DNA of 13,496 bases, taken from NCBI GenBank assembly GCA_002392505.1, contig DGHD01000036.1, positions 57,867 through 71,362 of the forward strand, written 5' to 3'. Of this stretch, positions 1 to 7,565 are shown piece by piece. This DNA comes from Christensenella sp. UBA3857 (GTDB lineage: Bacteria > Bacillota > Clostridia > Christensenellales > CAG-138). Within the stretch, counting starts at the first letter, position 1; every line of letters begins with the position of its first letter. The position numbers and the translations under genes are program-made. A model generated the notes under the pieces. That model worked only from the letters and a program-made list of their open reading frames with translations, made no database searches and had not been told where the DNA came from.

Positions 1-136
1 CGATGCCGCGGCGGTCGCTCTCCATAAGCACGTCGGCGCAGATGGCGGCGTCATCCTCCGGGATGCCGACGGCCTTGAAAGCGGCGCGCATGAAGTCGCC
101 TATGAGTTCCCAAGAAACGTAAGGTCTGGTTTCCAT
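1..136 (-). CDS. Ldh2/malate dehydrogenase-family oxidoreductase, N-terminal fragment
   Basis: Only the first 45 codons are in the window; the gene runs off the left edge. It starts at ATG 136-134, with an AAAGGA ribosome binding site about 10 nt upstream. The translation begins METRPYVSWELIGDFM, continues with a helical stretch (GIPEDDAAICADVL), and ends in ESDRRGI. This matches the N-terminus of the Ldh2 family of NAD(P)-dependent 2-hydroxyacid dehydrogenases (malate, L-lactate, sulfolactate and ureidoglycolate dehydrogenases), where a D-x-x-G-I-x-S-H-G motif follows; the SHG part lies outside the window. Substrate cannot be told from this fragment. It lies 39 nt downstream of glpK on the same strand with no terminator visible between them, so the two are probably cotranscribed. 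The family call is from motif memory and is fairly secure; the exact enzyme is open. Confidence 0.75.
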   Translation of the reverse strand, partial: METRPYVSWELIGDFMRAAFKAVGIPEDDAAICADVLMESDRRGI

Positions 137-175
137 AATATCTGATTCCTTTCGGTTTATTTCTTCGGTTTAATA

Positions 176-1678
176 TCAGTTGCTCCAGTTGCGGGAGCGT
201 TCCACGGCGCGCTGCCACTCGGAATAGCGGTGCTTGCGCTCCGCCTCCTCTATGGCGGGGGTGAACACGCGCTCGACCTTGCGGTTCGCCTCTATATCGT
301 CGAGGTCCTTCCAATAGCCCACGTAAAGCCCCGCAAGGTAAGCCGCGCCGAGAGCGGTGGTCTCCACGACCTCGGGACGGTTGATCGCAACGCCGAGCAT
401 ATCGGACTGCGTCTGCATGAGGATATTCGATACGGAAGCGCCGCCGTCCACACGAAGCTCGCTGAGGCGGAAGCCCACGTCGTCCTCCATTGCGGAGATG
501 AGATCCTTCACCTGATAGGCGATGGAATCGAGCACGGCACGCGCGATGTGCGCTGCGGTGGTGCCTCTTGTAATGCCGACCATTGTCCCGCGGGCGTACA
601 TATCCCAATACGGCGCGCCGAGGCCGGTGAAGGCGGGAACAAGTATCACGCCGCCCGAATCGGGGACGGACTCCGCAAGGATGTTGACTTCGGGAGCGGA
701 TTTGATGAGCCCGAGCCCGTCGCGCAGCCACTTTATTACGCTGCCGCCGTTGAATACGGAACCCTCGAGCGCATACTCCACCTTGCCGTTCAAGCCCCAC
801 GCCACTGTGGCGACGAGGCCGTTGCGGCTCCTCATGGAGCTTTCGCCCGTGTTCATCATAAGGAAGCAGCCCGTGCCGTAGGTGTTTTTCGCCTGACCCT
901 TCGAGAAGCAGCCCTGCCCGAACAGCGCCGCCTGCTGATCGCCCGCGACGCCCGAAATGGGCACTCCCGCGAGCGCCTCGAGCCCGGGTATGCCGGGAGC
1001 GACGCAGCCGAAATCGCCCGACGAGGGGAGCGCCTTCGGCAGCATGGAAGCGGGGATGCCGAGCGCGTTCATTATCTTCTCGTCCCATTCGAGCCTGTCT
1101 ATGTCGAACAGCATGGTGCGGGAGGCGTTTGAATAATCCGTCGCATGGACTTTGCCGCCGGTCAGCCACCAGATGAGCCAGGTGTCAATAGTTCCGAACA
1201 GGAGCTCGCCGCGTTCGGCCTTCTCCCTCGCCCCTTCGACGTTATCGAGTATCCATTTGATCTTGGTGGCGGAGAAATAGGCGTCGATCAAAAGACCCGT
1301 TTTCTCCGTAACGTAATCGGAAAGACCGGAGGCGATGAGCTTTTCGCAGATATCGGCAGTCCTTCTGCACTGCCATACGATGGCGTTGTAGACGGGTTTG
1401 CCCGTCGCCTTTTCCCATACGACGGTCGTCTCGCGCTGGTTCGTTATGCCGATGGCGGCGATGCTGCCTGCGGGCACTTCGCCCGTTTCCATGGCGGCGG
1501 TTATCGCGAGCTTCTGGCTCCTCAATATCTCCATCGGGTCATGCTCGACCCATCCCTCATGCGGATAATACTGTTTGAATTCGAGCTGCGCCGTACCGTG
1601 AATGCCGCCGTTGCGGTCGAACAATATCGCGCGGGAGCTCGTTGTTCCCTGATCGAGAGCAAGTACATATTTTTCCAT
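176..1678 (-). CDS. glpK: Glycerol kinase
   Basis: Phosphorylates glycerol to sn-glycerol 3-phosphate with ATP in the cytoplasm. The 500-aa length is normal for GlpK (about 496-502). The N-terminal nucleotide-binding motif [15 protein letters not shown] is at residues 7-22. An FGGY-kinase signature (YFSATKIKW) is near residues 134-142, and the second runs from GTMVGITRG toward [10 protein letters not shown]. The catalytic Asp is in [13 protein letters not shown] (Asp246), followed by NTYGTGCF. The ATG at 1678 has a GGGGAGGTG ribosome binding site at 1686-1694. Compared from memory with Bacillus and Enterococcus GlpK, the YHFFG segment that carries the HPr-phosphorylated histidine is replaced by PGLEALAG (231-238), so activation by the PTS may be absent. 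No glpF or glpD is adjacent; an Ldh2-family gene follows. The gene is transcribed divergently from mreC. Confidence 0.97.
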   Translation of the reverse strand: MEKYVLALDQGTTSSRAILFDRNGGIHGTAQLEFKQYYPHEGWVEHDPMEILRSQKLAITAAMETGEVPAGSIAAIGITNQRETTVVWEKATGKPVYNAIVWQCRRTADICEKLIASGLSDYVTEKTGLLIDAYFSATKIKWILDNVEGAREKAERGELLFGTIDTWLIWWLTGGKVHATDYSNASRTMLFDIDRLEWDEKIMNALGIPASMLPKALPSSGDFGCVAPGIPGLEALAGVPISGVAGDQQAALFGQGCFSKGQAKNTYGTGCFLMMNTGESSMRSRNGLVATVAWGLNGKVEYALEGSVFNGGSVIKWLRDGLGLIKSAPEVNILAESVPDSGGVILVPAFTGLGAPYWDMYARGTMVGITRGTTAAHIARAVLDSIAYQVKDLISAMEDDVGFRLSELRVDGGASVSNILMQTQSDMLGVAINRPEVVETTALGAAYLAGLYVGYWKDLDDIEANRKVERVFTPAIEEAERKHRYSEWQRAVERSRNWSN

Positions 1679-1704
1679 ACGCTCACACCTCCCCTATCCT
1701 AAGT

Positions 1705-1733
1705 ATTATATGGCAGTTTTTACCCATTTGCAA
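1705..1733 (-). promoter_or_regulatory. Sigma-A-type promoter of glpK
   Basis: Read on the minus strand: -35 TTGCAA (1733-1728), a 17-bp spacer, and -10 TATAAT (1710-1705). The predicted transcript start is about 10 nt before the glpK ribosome binding site, so the leader is very short and leaves no room for a riboswitch. I saw no convincing cre site. Confidence 0.85.
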
Positions 1734-1763
1734 GTTTATTTTAGGTCAGGAGCAAAGCTTCTA

Positions 1764-1792
1764 TTGCCAAGAGCACGTTTTGATGTTATAAT
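1764..1792 (+). promoter_or_regulatory. Sigma-A-type promoter of the mreCD-PBP2 operon
   Basis: -35 TTGCCA (1764-1769), a 17-bp spacer and -10 TATAAT (1787-1792). It faces away from the glpK promoter; the two -35 boxes are 30 bp apart. The predicted leader before mreC is about 30 nt. Confidence 0.85.
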
Positions 1793-1816
1793 GTAGATGT
1801 AGAGATTTGTACATTC

Positions 1817-1822
1817 GGAGGT
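1817..1822 (+). promoter_or_regulatory. Ribosome binding site fixing the TTG start of mreC
   Basis: GGAGGT lies 7 nt before TTG 1830. No in-frame ATG or GTG with a comparable site is nearby, and the TTG reading gives a normal MreC N-terminus (basic residues, then a membrane segment). Confidence 0.8.
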
Positions 1823-1829
1823 TTCCGTT

Positions 1830-2672
1830 TTGAAGAAGACCTTTTCAAATAAACCCATCATAATAATGGCGGCGGCAGTGGTGCTTCTGCTCGTGCTGGC
1901 ATTCTTTTCGGCCGGCTCGCGCACTATCCCCTGGCTCGAAAACGCCGTGGGCGTCGTCTCCCGTCCCGTTCAGACCGCCGCATACAAGGTCTCGAACGGC
2001 GTTTCGGGCTTCTTCAAAAACCTCTTCAACAAGACGGACGCGGATCTCGAGAACGCGAGGCTCAAGCAGGAGCTTGCCCAATACGAACAGGCGAAGCTCG
2101 ATCTTGAGGAGCTTAGGAAGGAGAACGAAAGGCTCCGCTCCATGCTCAACTATTCCGGCTCGCTCGGCAGTTTCGAGCTTGTGACCGCAAGGGTCATCGG
2201 CAAATCGAACGGCGTATGGTTCGACGAGATTACGCTTAACGTCGGACGCAGCCGCGGCATCGAGCCGGGCATGCCCGTTATCTCAGGCGACGGGCTCGTG
2301 GGTAAAGTCACGGACGTCGGCGCAAACTGGTGTAAGGTGACCTCGATAATCGATTCGACCGTCACCGCAGCCGCCGCCGTTGAAAGGACGCGCGACAACT
2401 GCATGGTGCGCGGCGTGTTCTCCGCCTCCAAGCCCTCGGGCGAGCTCGAGCTTTATTATCTGCCTACGGGTCTTACCGACCTCGTACCCGGCGACGTCAT
2501 AATGACGAGCGGGATCGGCGGCATCTACCCTAAGGGCATCAAGATCGGCACGGTGAAGGAGGTCATGCTCGACACCGATACCTCCGGCACAAACGCGCTC
2601 GTCACCCCATCCGTTGATTTCCTGCACCTGGAGGAGGTCATGATAATCACCGGCACGGGAGGTGAGGGCTGA
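1830..2672 (+). CDS. mreC: Rod shape-determining protein MreC
   Basis: Bitopic membrane protein of the elongasome that links MreB filaments and MreD to PBP2 and stimulates side-wall peptidoglycan synthesis. The 280-aa length is typical. The N-terminus MKKTFSNK is followed by one membrane segment (about residues 9-28), a coiled coil at about 69-106 (DLENARLKQELAQYEQ and LEELRKENERLRSML), then the beta-rich MreC domain with VTARVIGKSNGVW, GMPVISGDGLVGKV and SGIGGIYPKGIKIGTV. Translation starts at TTG, supported by GGAGGT 7 nt upstream. The stop codon overlaps the mreD start (TGATG), which implies translational coupling. mreB normally precedes mreC, but here the upstream gene is the divergent glpK, so mreC is first in its transcript. 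Confidence 0.95.
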   Translation: MKKTFSNKPIIIMAAAVVLLLVLAFFSAGSRTIPWLENAVGVVSRPVQTAAYKVSNGVSGFFKNLFNKTDADLENARLKQELAQYEQAKLDLEELRKENERLRSMLNYSGSLGSFELVTARVIGKSNGVWFDEITLNVGRSRGIEPGMPVISGDGLVGKVTDVGANWCKVTSIIDSTVTAAAAVERTRDNCMVRGVFSASKPSGELELYYLPTGLTDLVPGDVIMTSGIGGIYPKGIKIGTVKEVMLDTDTSGTNALVTPSVDFLHLEEVMIITGTGGEG

Positions 2673-3184
2673 TGCGCAAATGGCTTTTGGTGCTGTCCCT
2701 CGCTGCGGCGTTTTATCTTGATACGATGTTTTTCAACGTCGTCAACCTTTACGGTCTGCGGCCCGACGTAATGCTTGCGGTGATAGTGTCCCTCGGCGTA
2801 CTGATCGGTCCCGTGCCCGCCGGCGCGATCGGCTTCGGTTTGGGGCTTCTTGCCGACATACTGTTCAACAAAATAGTCGGGCTCACCGCCCTTACCTATA
2901 TGCTCTCCGGAGCCGCGGCGGGAATGTTCTACCGCAAGTTCTTTGCGGATAACCTTATCATCCCCACGGCGGTCGCAATGATATGCTCGTTCCTGAAGGA
3001 GCATATCCTCCTTATCGCCGCGGTGCTCGCAGGGTCGCGTCCGCCGTATTTCATGGCGTTTGCTACGTACATACTCCCCTGCTTCCTGCTTACGGGGGGC
3101 GTGTGCATACTAGTACATCTTTTCTTCAAGCACACGCTCTACCGCCAGCTATGGCGGCAGGAAGCGATAAAGCTTGAGGAATGA
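2672..3184 (+). CDS. mreD: Rod shape-determining protein MreD
   Basis: Multi-pass membrane protein that works with MreC in the elongasome. The 170 aa are almost wholly hydrophobic, with about five membrane segments, among them the N-terminal WLLVLSLAAAFYLDTMF, VMLAVIVSLGVLIGPVPAG, IGFGLGLLADILFNKIVG and a C-terminal TYILPCFLLTGGVCILV. The FGLGLLADIL pattern resembles the conserved G-x-x-x-G-L-x-x-D-x-L motif of MreD. The ATG shares a base with the mreC stop, and a GGAGGTGAGG ribosome binding site lies inside the end of mreC. The call rests on topology, length, that motif and the position between mreC and a class B PBP. PBP2 follows 12 nt downstream. Confidence 0.92.
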   Translation: MRKWLLVLSLAAAFYLDTMFFNVVNLYGLRPDVMLAVIVSLGVLIGPVPAGAIGFGLGLLADILFNKIVGLTALTYMLSGAAAGMFYRKFFADNLIIPTAVAMICSFLKEHILLIAAVLAGSRPPYFMAFATYILPCFLLTGGVCILVHLFFKHTLYRQLWRQEAIKLEE

Positions 3185-3196
3185 CCGACTGAAAAA

Positions 3197-5755
3197 ATGA
3201 GAAAGACCGACGGTCCCAAAAAGCCGATATCCCGGCTCATAGTGATAGCCGCTCTGCTGCTTGCCATGATGGGCACGCTTATTTTCCAGCTGTTCCGAGT
3301 CACCATCGCGCAGGGCGAGTCCCTTGCCGAGGAAGCCGGCTCGCTTTCGACGCGTACCGTCATAACCAAGGGCAAGCGCGGCGATATCCTCGACAGGAAC
3401 GGTCTTGTGCTCGCTTACGACGAGGCATGCTTCAACGTCGAGTTCTACCGCGATCCCAACAACAGGACGAATTATTGGAGCGCCGTTTACACGGAGGCGA
3501 TAATCAAGGCGATCCGCATAATCGAGAACGGCGGCAGCCACGTCATCGACACCTCGTATATCCGCATGAACGACGACGGCGGGCTCTATTACGATTTCGG
3601 CGTCACGAGCGAGACCTTCGTCAAGGCAAGATACAAGAATTTCTGCAACGTGATGGGCTTTCCGATGAAGGATAAGGAGGATATGTCCACCTGGATAAAG
3701 GCGGACGACGCATATCTTCAGCTCAGGAAGAAGCTCTATATCCCCGAGGAGCTCTCGTTTGACGAGGCAAACAAGGTCATATCCGTCAGGCAGGAGGTAC
3801 TGCTCAACAATTACCGCTCTTATATGCCCGTGACGATCGCGTACAACGTGAGTCTCGAAGTCGTCGCGCAGATAGAGATGATGGCGGCGGAGCTTCCCGG
3901 GCTTCAGACCTCTCAGTCCACCATCCGCCATTACCCTTACGGCGAGAAGGCGGCGCATATCGTCGGTTACTGTCAGCGCATGAGCGCGGAGAACGCCGAC
4001 GAGCTTCTCAAGCTCGGCTATTCGTATGACGACAGTCTCGGCGTATCGGGCGTTGAGGCGACCATGGAAGAATACCTTACCGGCGCCACGAAGGAGCATC
4101 ACGGCAGCCGCGTGCTTGAGGTCAATTCGAGCGGCGCCATTATAAGGGAGATCTCCTCCGTCCCGCCGACGGACGGCAGCAACGTTACGCTTACGATCGA
4201 TCTGCCCATGCAGATAGTCGCCTATCAGGCGCTTTACGATATAATCGAGCACATAAAGGAAAAGGAGCTCAAAAAGATCTATCCCGACAACAACGGGGTG
4301 ATGGATCCGAAGTACTCCGACTACGAGGCGGAAAACGGCACGATAGATCTTGCCGAGACCGGCGCCATAATCGTTATGGACGTGAACACGGGCGAGGTGC
4401 TCGCGATGGCGAGCTATCCCAGCTTCGATCCCAATTGGTTCATACAGGGTTTGACCGAGGAGCAGGCGAAATACCTTTACGGCGATCCCAATACGGATAA
4501 CGATTACGCGGACAGGACCACTCCCGCAAGGAACAAGGCGATATCGCAGAAGCTCGCTCCCGGCTCCATATTCAAGATGTGCACGGGGCTTGCCGGGCTG
4601 ATGGAAGGCGCGATCGGTCTCGAGGAGACCATAAGCGACAATTCTCCTTACGTATACTTTGATGAAGAAACGGGCAAAGAAGTAGATACGAAGGCAAAAT
4701 GCTGGACGACGAACCCGATGAGGCATCAGGATCAGGATATAATAAAGGCGCTGACCAACTCCTGCAACTATTATTTCTACGAGGTCTCATACAGGCTCGG
4801 CATCGACAAGCTCGTTTCCTGGGCTGAAAAGCTCGGTTTCACGTCGAAGACCGGCATTGAGCTTACCGGCGAAGCCAAGGGCATCGTCGGCGGGCAGAAG
4901 TCCATGTACGACAATACCCGCGCGTACAACGATCAGGATACCTCCATCCCCCTGCTCGTGTACCGCAGTCTTTCAAGGCTGCTGCGCGGATATCAGAATA
5001 TGCGCGGCGTTGAGATAAACGAGGAATCGATCTCAAAATGCGCGCAGGATCTTATGGCGCTTCAGGACGGCTCCCTGAAGGGCAAAGGCGCGGAGGTGCG
5101 CCAGATCCTCTCCAAGTACCTCGGCATACCCGACGGCATATCGAGGGCGCAGGGCTGGGACAGCGAGATCACTTCCATGCTGACGGAGCTTCAGTGGAAA
5201 CCCTCGCAGACCATACGAACCGGCATCGGTCAGGGCATCATGCTGATAACTCCCATCGAGGCGGCGCGTTACGTTTCCGCCATAGCCAACAGCGGCACCG
5301 TTTACGACGCGCACATAGTCAGCTCCGTCACCTCGCCGGAGGGCAAGCTCCTTATGCAGACGGAGCCCACCGTGTTCAATCACATCGACGCTCCCGATTC
5401 CTATTGGGAAGCGATCCGTCAGGGAATGAAGGGCGTCGTTTCGCCGGAGGACGGCGGTACCGCGGGCTCCGCGTTCAGCCGCGAGTTCGCCGATCTCGGC
5501 TATCTTGAGAACATCAGCGGCAAGACCGGCTCCGCGCAGGTCGGCGGCGTTACGATCGATATCCAGAATACCAGCTGGTTCGTCGCCTTCGCGCCGAACG
5601 ACGATCCGGATATCGCGATAGTCGTCTGCGTTCCGAACGGGCTTTCGGGATCATCCTCCGCGGGTGCGATCGAGGATATCCTCACATACTATTTCACGAA
5701 GCTGAATTCCCGCGCTTCAGAGACCTTGCCGGGGATGAACGAGCTCACCCCGTGA
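3197..5755 (+). CDS. mrdA: Penicillin-binding protein 2, enlarged class B transpeptidase
   Basis: Cross-links side-wall peptidoglycan as the transpeptidase partner of RodA. One N-terminal membrane anchor (about 12-33) is followed by the dimerisation/pedestal domain beginning KRGDILDRNGLVLA (60-73) and the transpeptidase domain. All three penicillin-binding motifs are present: SIFK with nucleophile Ser457 and Lys460, SCN at 522-524, and KTG at 776-778. GIGQGIMLITPIEAARY (about 676 on) is the usual motif before KTG. At 852 aa it is well above E. coli PBP2 (633). Extra length lies in the pedestal and in an insert at about 577-670 between SCN and GIGQG. The ATG at 3197 has only GAGGA 16 nt away, so translation may depend on coupling to mreD. 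No rodA is adjacent; it must be elsewhere. Confidence 0.95.
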   Translation: MRKTDGPKKPISRLIVIAALLLAMMGTLIFQLFRVTIAQGESLAEEAGSLSTRTVITKGKRGDILDRNGLVLAYDEACFNVEFYRDPNNRTNYWSAVYTEAIIKAIRIIENGGSHVIDTSYIRMNDDGGLYYDFGVTSETFVKARYKNFCNVMGFPMKDKEDMSTWIKADDAYLQLRKKLYIPEELSFDEANKVISVRQEVLLNNYRSYMPVTIAYNVSLEVVAQIEMMAAELPGLQTSQSTIRHYPYGEKAAHIVGYCQRMSAENADELLKLGYSYDDSLGVSGVEATMEEYLTGATKEHHGSRVLEVNSSGAIIREISSVPPTDGSNVTLTIDLPMQIVAYQALYDIIEHIKEKELKKIYPDNNGVMDPKYSDYEAENGTIDLAETGAIIVMDVNTGEVLAMASYPSFDPNWFIQGLTEEQAKYLYGDPNTDNDYADRTTPARNKAISQKLAPGSIFKMCTGLAGLMEGAIGLEETISDNSPYVYFDEETGKEVDTKAKCWTTNPMRHQDQDIIKALTNSCNYYFYEVSYRLGIDKLVSWAEKLGFTSKTGIELTGEAKGIVGGQKSMYDNTRAYNDQDTSIPLLVYRSLSRLLRGYQNMRGVEINEESISKCAQDLMALQDGSLKGKGAEVRQILSKYLGIPDGISRAQGWDSEITSMLTELQWKPSQTIRTGIGQGIMLITPIEAARYVSAIANSGTVYDAHIVSSVTSPEGKLLMQTEPTVFNHIDAPDSYWEAIRQGMKGVVSPEDGGTAGSAFSREFADLGYLENISGKTGSAQVGGVTIDIQNTSWFVAFAPNDDPDIAIVVCVPNGLSGSSSAGAIEDILTYYFTKLNSRASETLPGMNELTP

Positions 5756-5789
5756 CAGGGGTTTGACCGACGATCATTTTGGGGGACTG

Positions 5790-6902
5790 ATGTATATAGT
5801 TATTCCCGCCTACTGTCCCGACGAAAAGCTTTTCGGAGTTATCGACGGACTGAAGGGCGAAAACAATCGATTCATAGTTGTGGACGACGGCAGCGGCGAA
5901 AGCTACGCGCCTATTTTCCGCAGGCTCGAAAAGGATTATCCCGATATTGTTCAGGTGATCCATCACAGCCTTAACCGCGGAAAAGGTCACGCTATGAAGA
6001 CCGCTTTCGAGTATATCGAGCGCATCGCTTCGGAGGATGACGGCATCATCACCGTCGATGCGGACGGGCAGCATCTTGCCAACGACGCCAAGAAGATCAT
6101 CAGCGCATGGGAGTCTTCTCCCGACAGCCTCGTTATCGGCGGAAGGCATTTTACCGGCAAGGTGCCGTTCAAGAGCAAATGGGGGAACGGCTTTACCCGC
6201 ATAGTATTCGCCATAACCACCGGCGTGCGCGTTTACGATACGCAGACCGGTCTGCGCGCTTTTTCCGTAAAGCGCATACATGAGATGCTCACCGTAAAGG
6301 GCGAACGCTATGACTTTGAGATAGCTCAGCTTTTGTACTGCGTAAAACAGCACATCGATATCCTCGAGGTGCCGATAGAGACCGTTTATATCGAAGGCAA
6401 CCGCAGCTCTCACTTCCGCGTGTTCCGCGATTCGTGGCTGATCAACAAGATGATATTCGGGTTCATTCTCTCGTCGTTCAGCAGCTTTATCGTGGACTAC
6501 GGTCTGCTTCTCGTGCTCGCTCAGGTGTTCAACAGCCTCAAGTCGACCGAGACCGTCGCGCCGGACGAATTCAGGATGCTCCTGTTCGGCACGCGCGTCG
6601 ACACGCATCTCGTCGCGCTCATAATCGCGAGGACTGTCAGCTCGACGCTCAATTTCATACTCAACCGCAACATAGTATTCAAGCAGGGCTCCAAAGCGGC
6701 GATACTCCGTTTTTATCTGGTCATATTCCTTATGATGGCAGCAAACTACGGGCTTTTGACGCTTGTCGCCAACAACAACGGTCTTCCCCTCTCCCTCGCG
6801 CAGCTCGTCGTTCAGGCTTCGCTTTATCCGTTCAGCTTCCTGCTTCAGCGTAAATTCGTTTTCCGGGAGAAGAACAAGGCCGTCAATAAGCTGGGTAAAT
6901 GA
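5790..6902 (+). CDS. GT2 glycosyltransferase fused to a GtrA-type membrane domain
   Basis: Probably makes a polyprenyl-phosphate-linked sugar and helps move it across the membrane. From ATG 5790 the protein is 370 aa. The N-terminal GT2 (DPM1-like) domain has MYIVIPAYCPDE, VVDDGS (30-35), HHSLNRGKGHAMKTAF and the metal-binding DAD at 90-92 (VDADGQH), then TQTGLRAF. The C-terminal GtrA domain (about 218-366) has four membrane segments and the typical NFILNRNIVF and LLQRKFVF ends. A TTG at 5763 gives nine more residues, but its upstream AGGGG is too close; GGGGG before 5790 fits better and the family usually starts near its VIPAY motif. It lies 34 nt after PBP2 and its stop overlaps the mntP start. 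In known three-part systems a separate GT-C enzyme (YfhO type) uses the flipped sugar; none is seen here. Acceptor and sugar are unknown. Confidence 0.9.
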   Translation: MYIVIPAYCPDEKLFGVIDGLKGENNRFIVVDDGSGESYAPIFRRLEKDYPDIVQVIHHSLNRGKGHAMKTAFEYIERIASEDDGIITVDADGQHLANDAKKIISAWESSPDSLVIGGRHFTGKVPFKSKWGNGFTRIVFAITTGVRVYDTQTGLRAFSVKRIHEMLTVKGERYDFEIAQLLYCVKQHIDILEVPIETVYIEGNRSSHFRVFRDSWLINKMIFGFILSSFSSFIVDYGLLLVLAQVFNSLKSTETVAPDEFRMLLFGTRVDTHLVALIIARTVSSTLNFILNRNIVFKQGSKAAILRFYLVIFLMMAANYGLLTLVANNNGLPLSLAQLVVQASLYPFSFLLQRKFVFREKNKAVNKLGK

Positions 6903-7495
6903 TCATGGATTGGACAATACTGTTTTTCGCACAGAGCATACTCCTCGGCGTCGGTCTTGCGATGGACGCCTTTTCCGTGTCCCTTGCAAACGGCTTGAAC
7001 GAACCGAAAATGCGCGCCGGCAGGATGTGCTCCATCGCCGGCGTTTTCGCGCTCTTCCAGGCGCTGATGCCGATGCTCGGCTGGCTCCTCGTGCACACCG
7101 CCGTCAGCTGCTTCCACGTGATAGACAAGTTCATACCTTGGATCGCGCTGATACTGCTTGCCTTCATTGGCGGCAAGATGCTCTATGACGGGATCAAAAA
7201 CCGCAATTCCGAGGAGGAAAAGCCCGCCGTCGGCTTCTGGGGGCTCATCGTGCAGGGCGTCGCCACGAGCATCGACGCGCTGTCCGTCGGATTCACCATC
7301 GCCGATTACGATCTTGTCCACGCGATCGTATGCGCGGCGCTCATAGCGTTCGTAACCTTCGTCATCTGCATGGTCGGGCTCGTGCTCGGAAAGAAGGTCG
7401 GCACGAAGCTCGCCTGGAAAGCGTCCGTGCTGGGCGGAGTGATATTGATAGGCATAGGCATCGAGATATTCATAAGCGGTCTTCTGGGGCATTGA
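6899..7495 (+). CDS. mntP: Manganese efflux pump MntP
   Basis: Six-helix membrane exporter of Mn2+. The 198-aa protein (196 if ATG 6905 is used) shows the two inverted MntP repeats with their conserved acidic motifs: GLAMDAFSVSLANG (Asp23) and GVATSIDALSVGF (Asp126), matching the essential Asp16 and Asp118 of E. coli MntP. The glycine-rich final helix GGVILIGIGIEIFI is also typical. The first ATG overlaps the preceding stop (ATGA) and no strong ribosome binding site is visible, so translation is probably coupled to the GT2-GtrA gene. Many mntP genes are preceded by a yybP-ykoY manganese riboswitch; here the overlap with the upstream gene leaves no space for one. It is the last gene of the unit; a terminator follows. 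Confidence 0.95.
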   Translation: MIMDWTILFFAQSILLGVGLAMDAFSVSLANGLNEPKMRAGRMCSIAGVFALFQALMPMLGWLLVHTAVSCFHVIDKFIPWIALILLAFIGGKMLYDGIKNRNSEEEKPAVGFWGLIVQGVATSIDALSVGFTIADYDLVHAIVCAALIAFVTFVICMVGLVLGKKVGTKLAWKASVLGGVILIGIGIEIFISGLLGH

Positions 7496-7504
7496 AACTG
7501 AAAA

Positions 7505-7519
7505 ACAATAACGAAAAAG
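7505..7519. repeat. Copy 1 of an identical 15-mer found at two terminators
   Basis: ACAATAACGAAAAAG starts 9 nt after the mntP stop and leads into a hairpin. The same 15 bases occur at 13432-13446, again just after a plus-strand stop and before a GC-rich inverted repeat. On the minus strand the motif reads CTTTTTCGTTATTGT, which would be the U-tract of a minus-strand terminator. Confidence 0.9.
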
Positions 7520-7543
7520 AGCATCGGGTTTCCGATGCTCTTT
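7514..7543. terminator. Bidirectional terminator between mntP and rpmA
   Basis: A perfect 12-bp stem (7516-7527 with 7532-7543; AAAGAGCATCGG arm) closes a GTTT loop. On the minus strand the stem runs into TTTTTCGTTATT, a good terminator for the rplU-prp-rpmA transcript, whose last stop is 22 nt away. On the plus strand the tail is only TTTGATC, weaker but usable for the mntP operon. Confidence 0.9.
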
Positions 7544-7565
7544 GATCATTCAGAACAAGATCCGT

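Noticed and set aside
51..1169. Minus-strand open frame of 372 codons overlapping glpK
   Set aside because: Same strand as glpK but in another frame. Its Arg/Gly/His-rich composition is typical of out-of-frame GC-rich sequence, and it would overlap both glpK and the start of the Ldh2-family gene.
3149..4726. Minus-strand open frame of 525 codons
   Set aside because: It lies opposite PBP2, whose frame carries all the transpeptidase motifs. The antisense protein is rich in Arg, His and Val with no recognisable domain; it is a by-product of GC-rich codon use.
5746..5761. Small inverted repeat (ACCCC/GGGGT) at the end of PBP2 as a terminator
   Set aside because: Five base pairs without a U-tract are too weak; the next gene starts within 35 nt and is probably cotranscribed.
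6850..6900. yybP-ykoY manganese riboswitch before mntP
   Set aside because: The mntP start overlaps the coding end of the GT2-GtrA gene and no riboswitch-like non-coding segment exists there.
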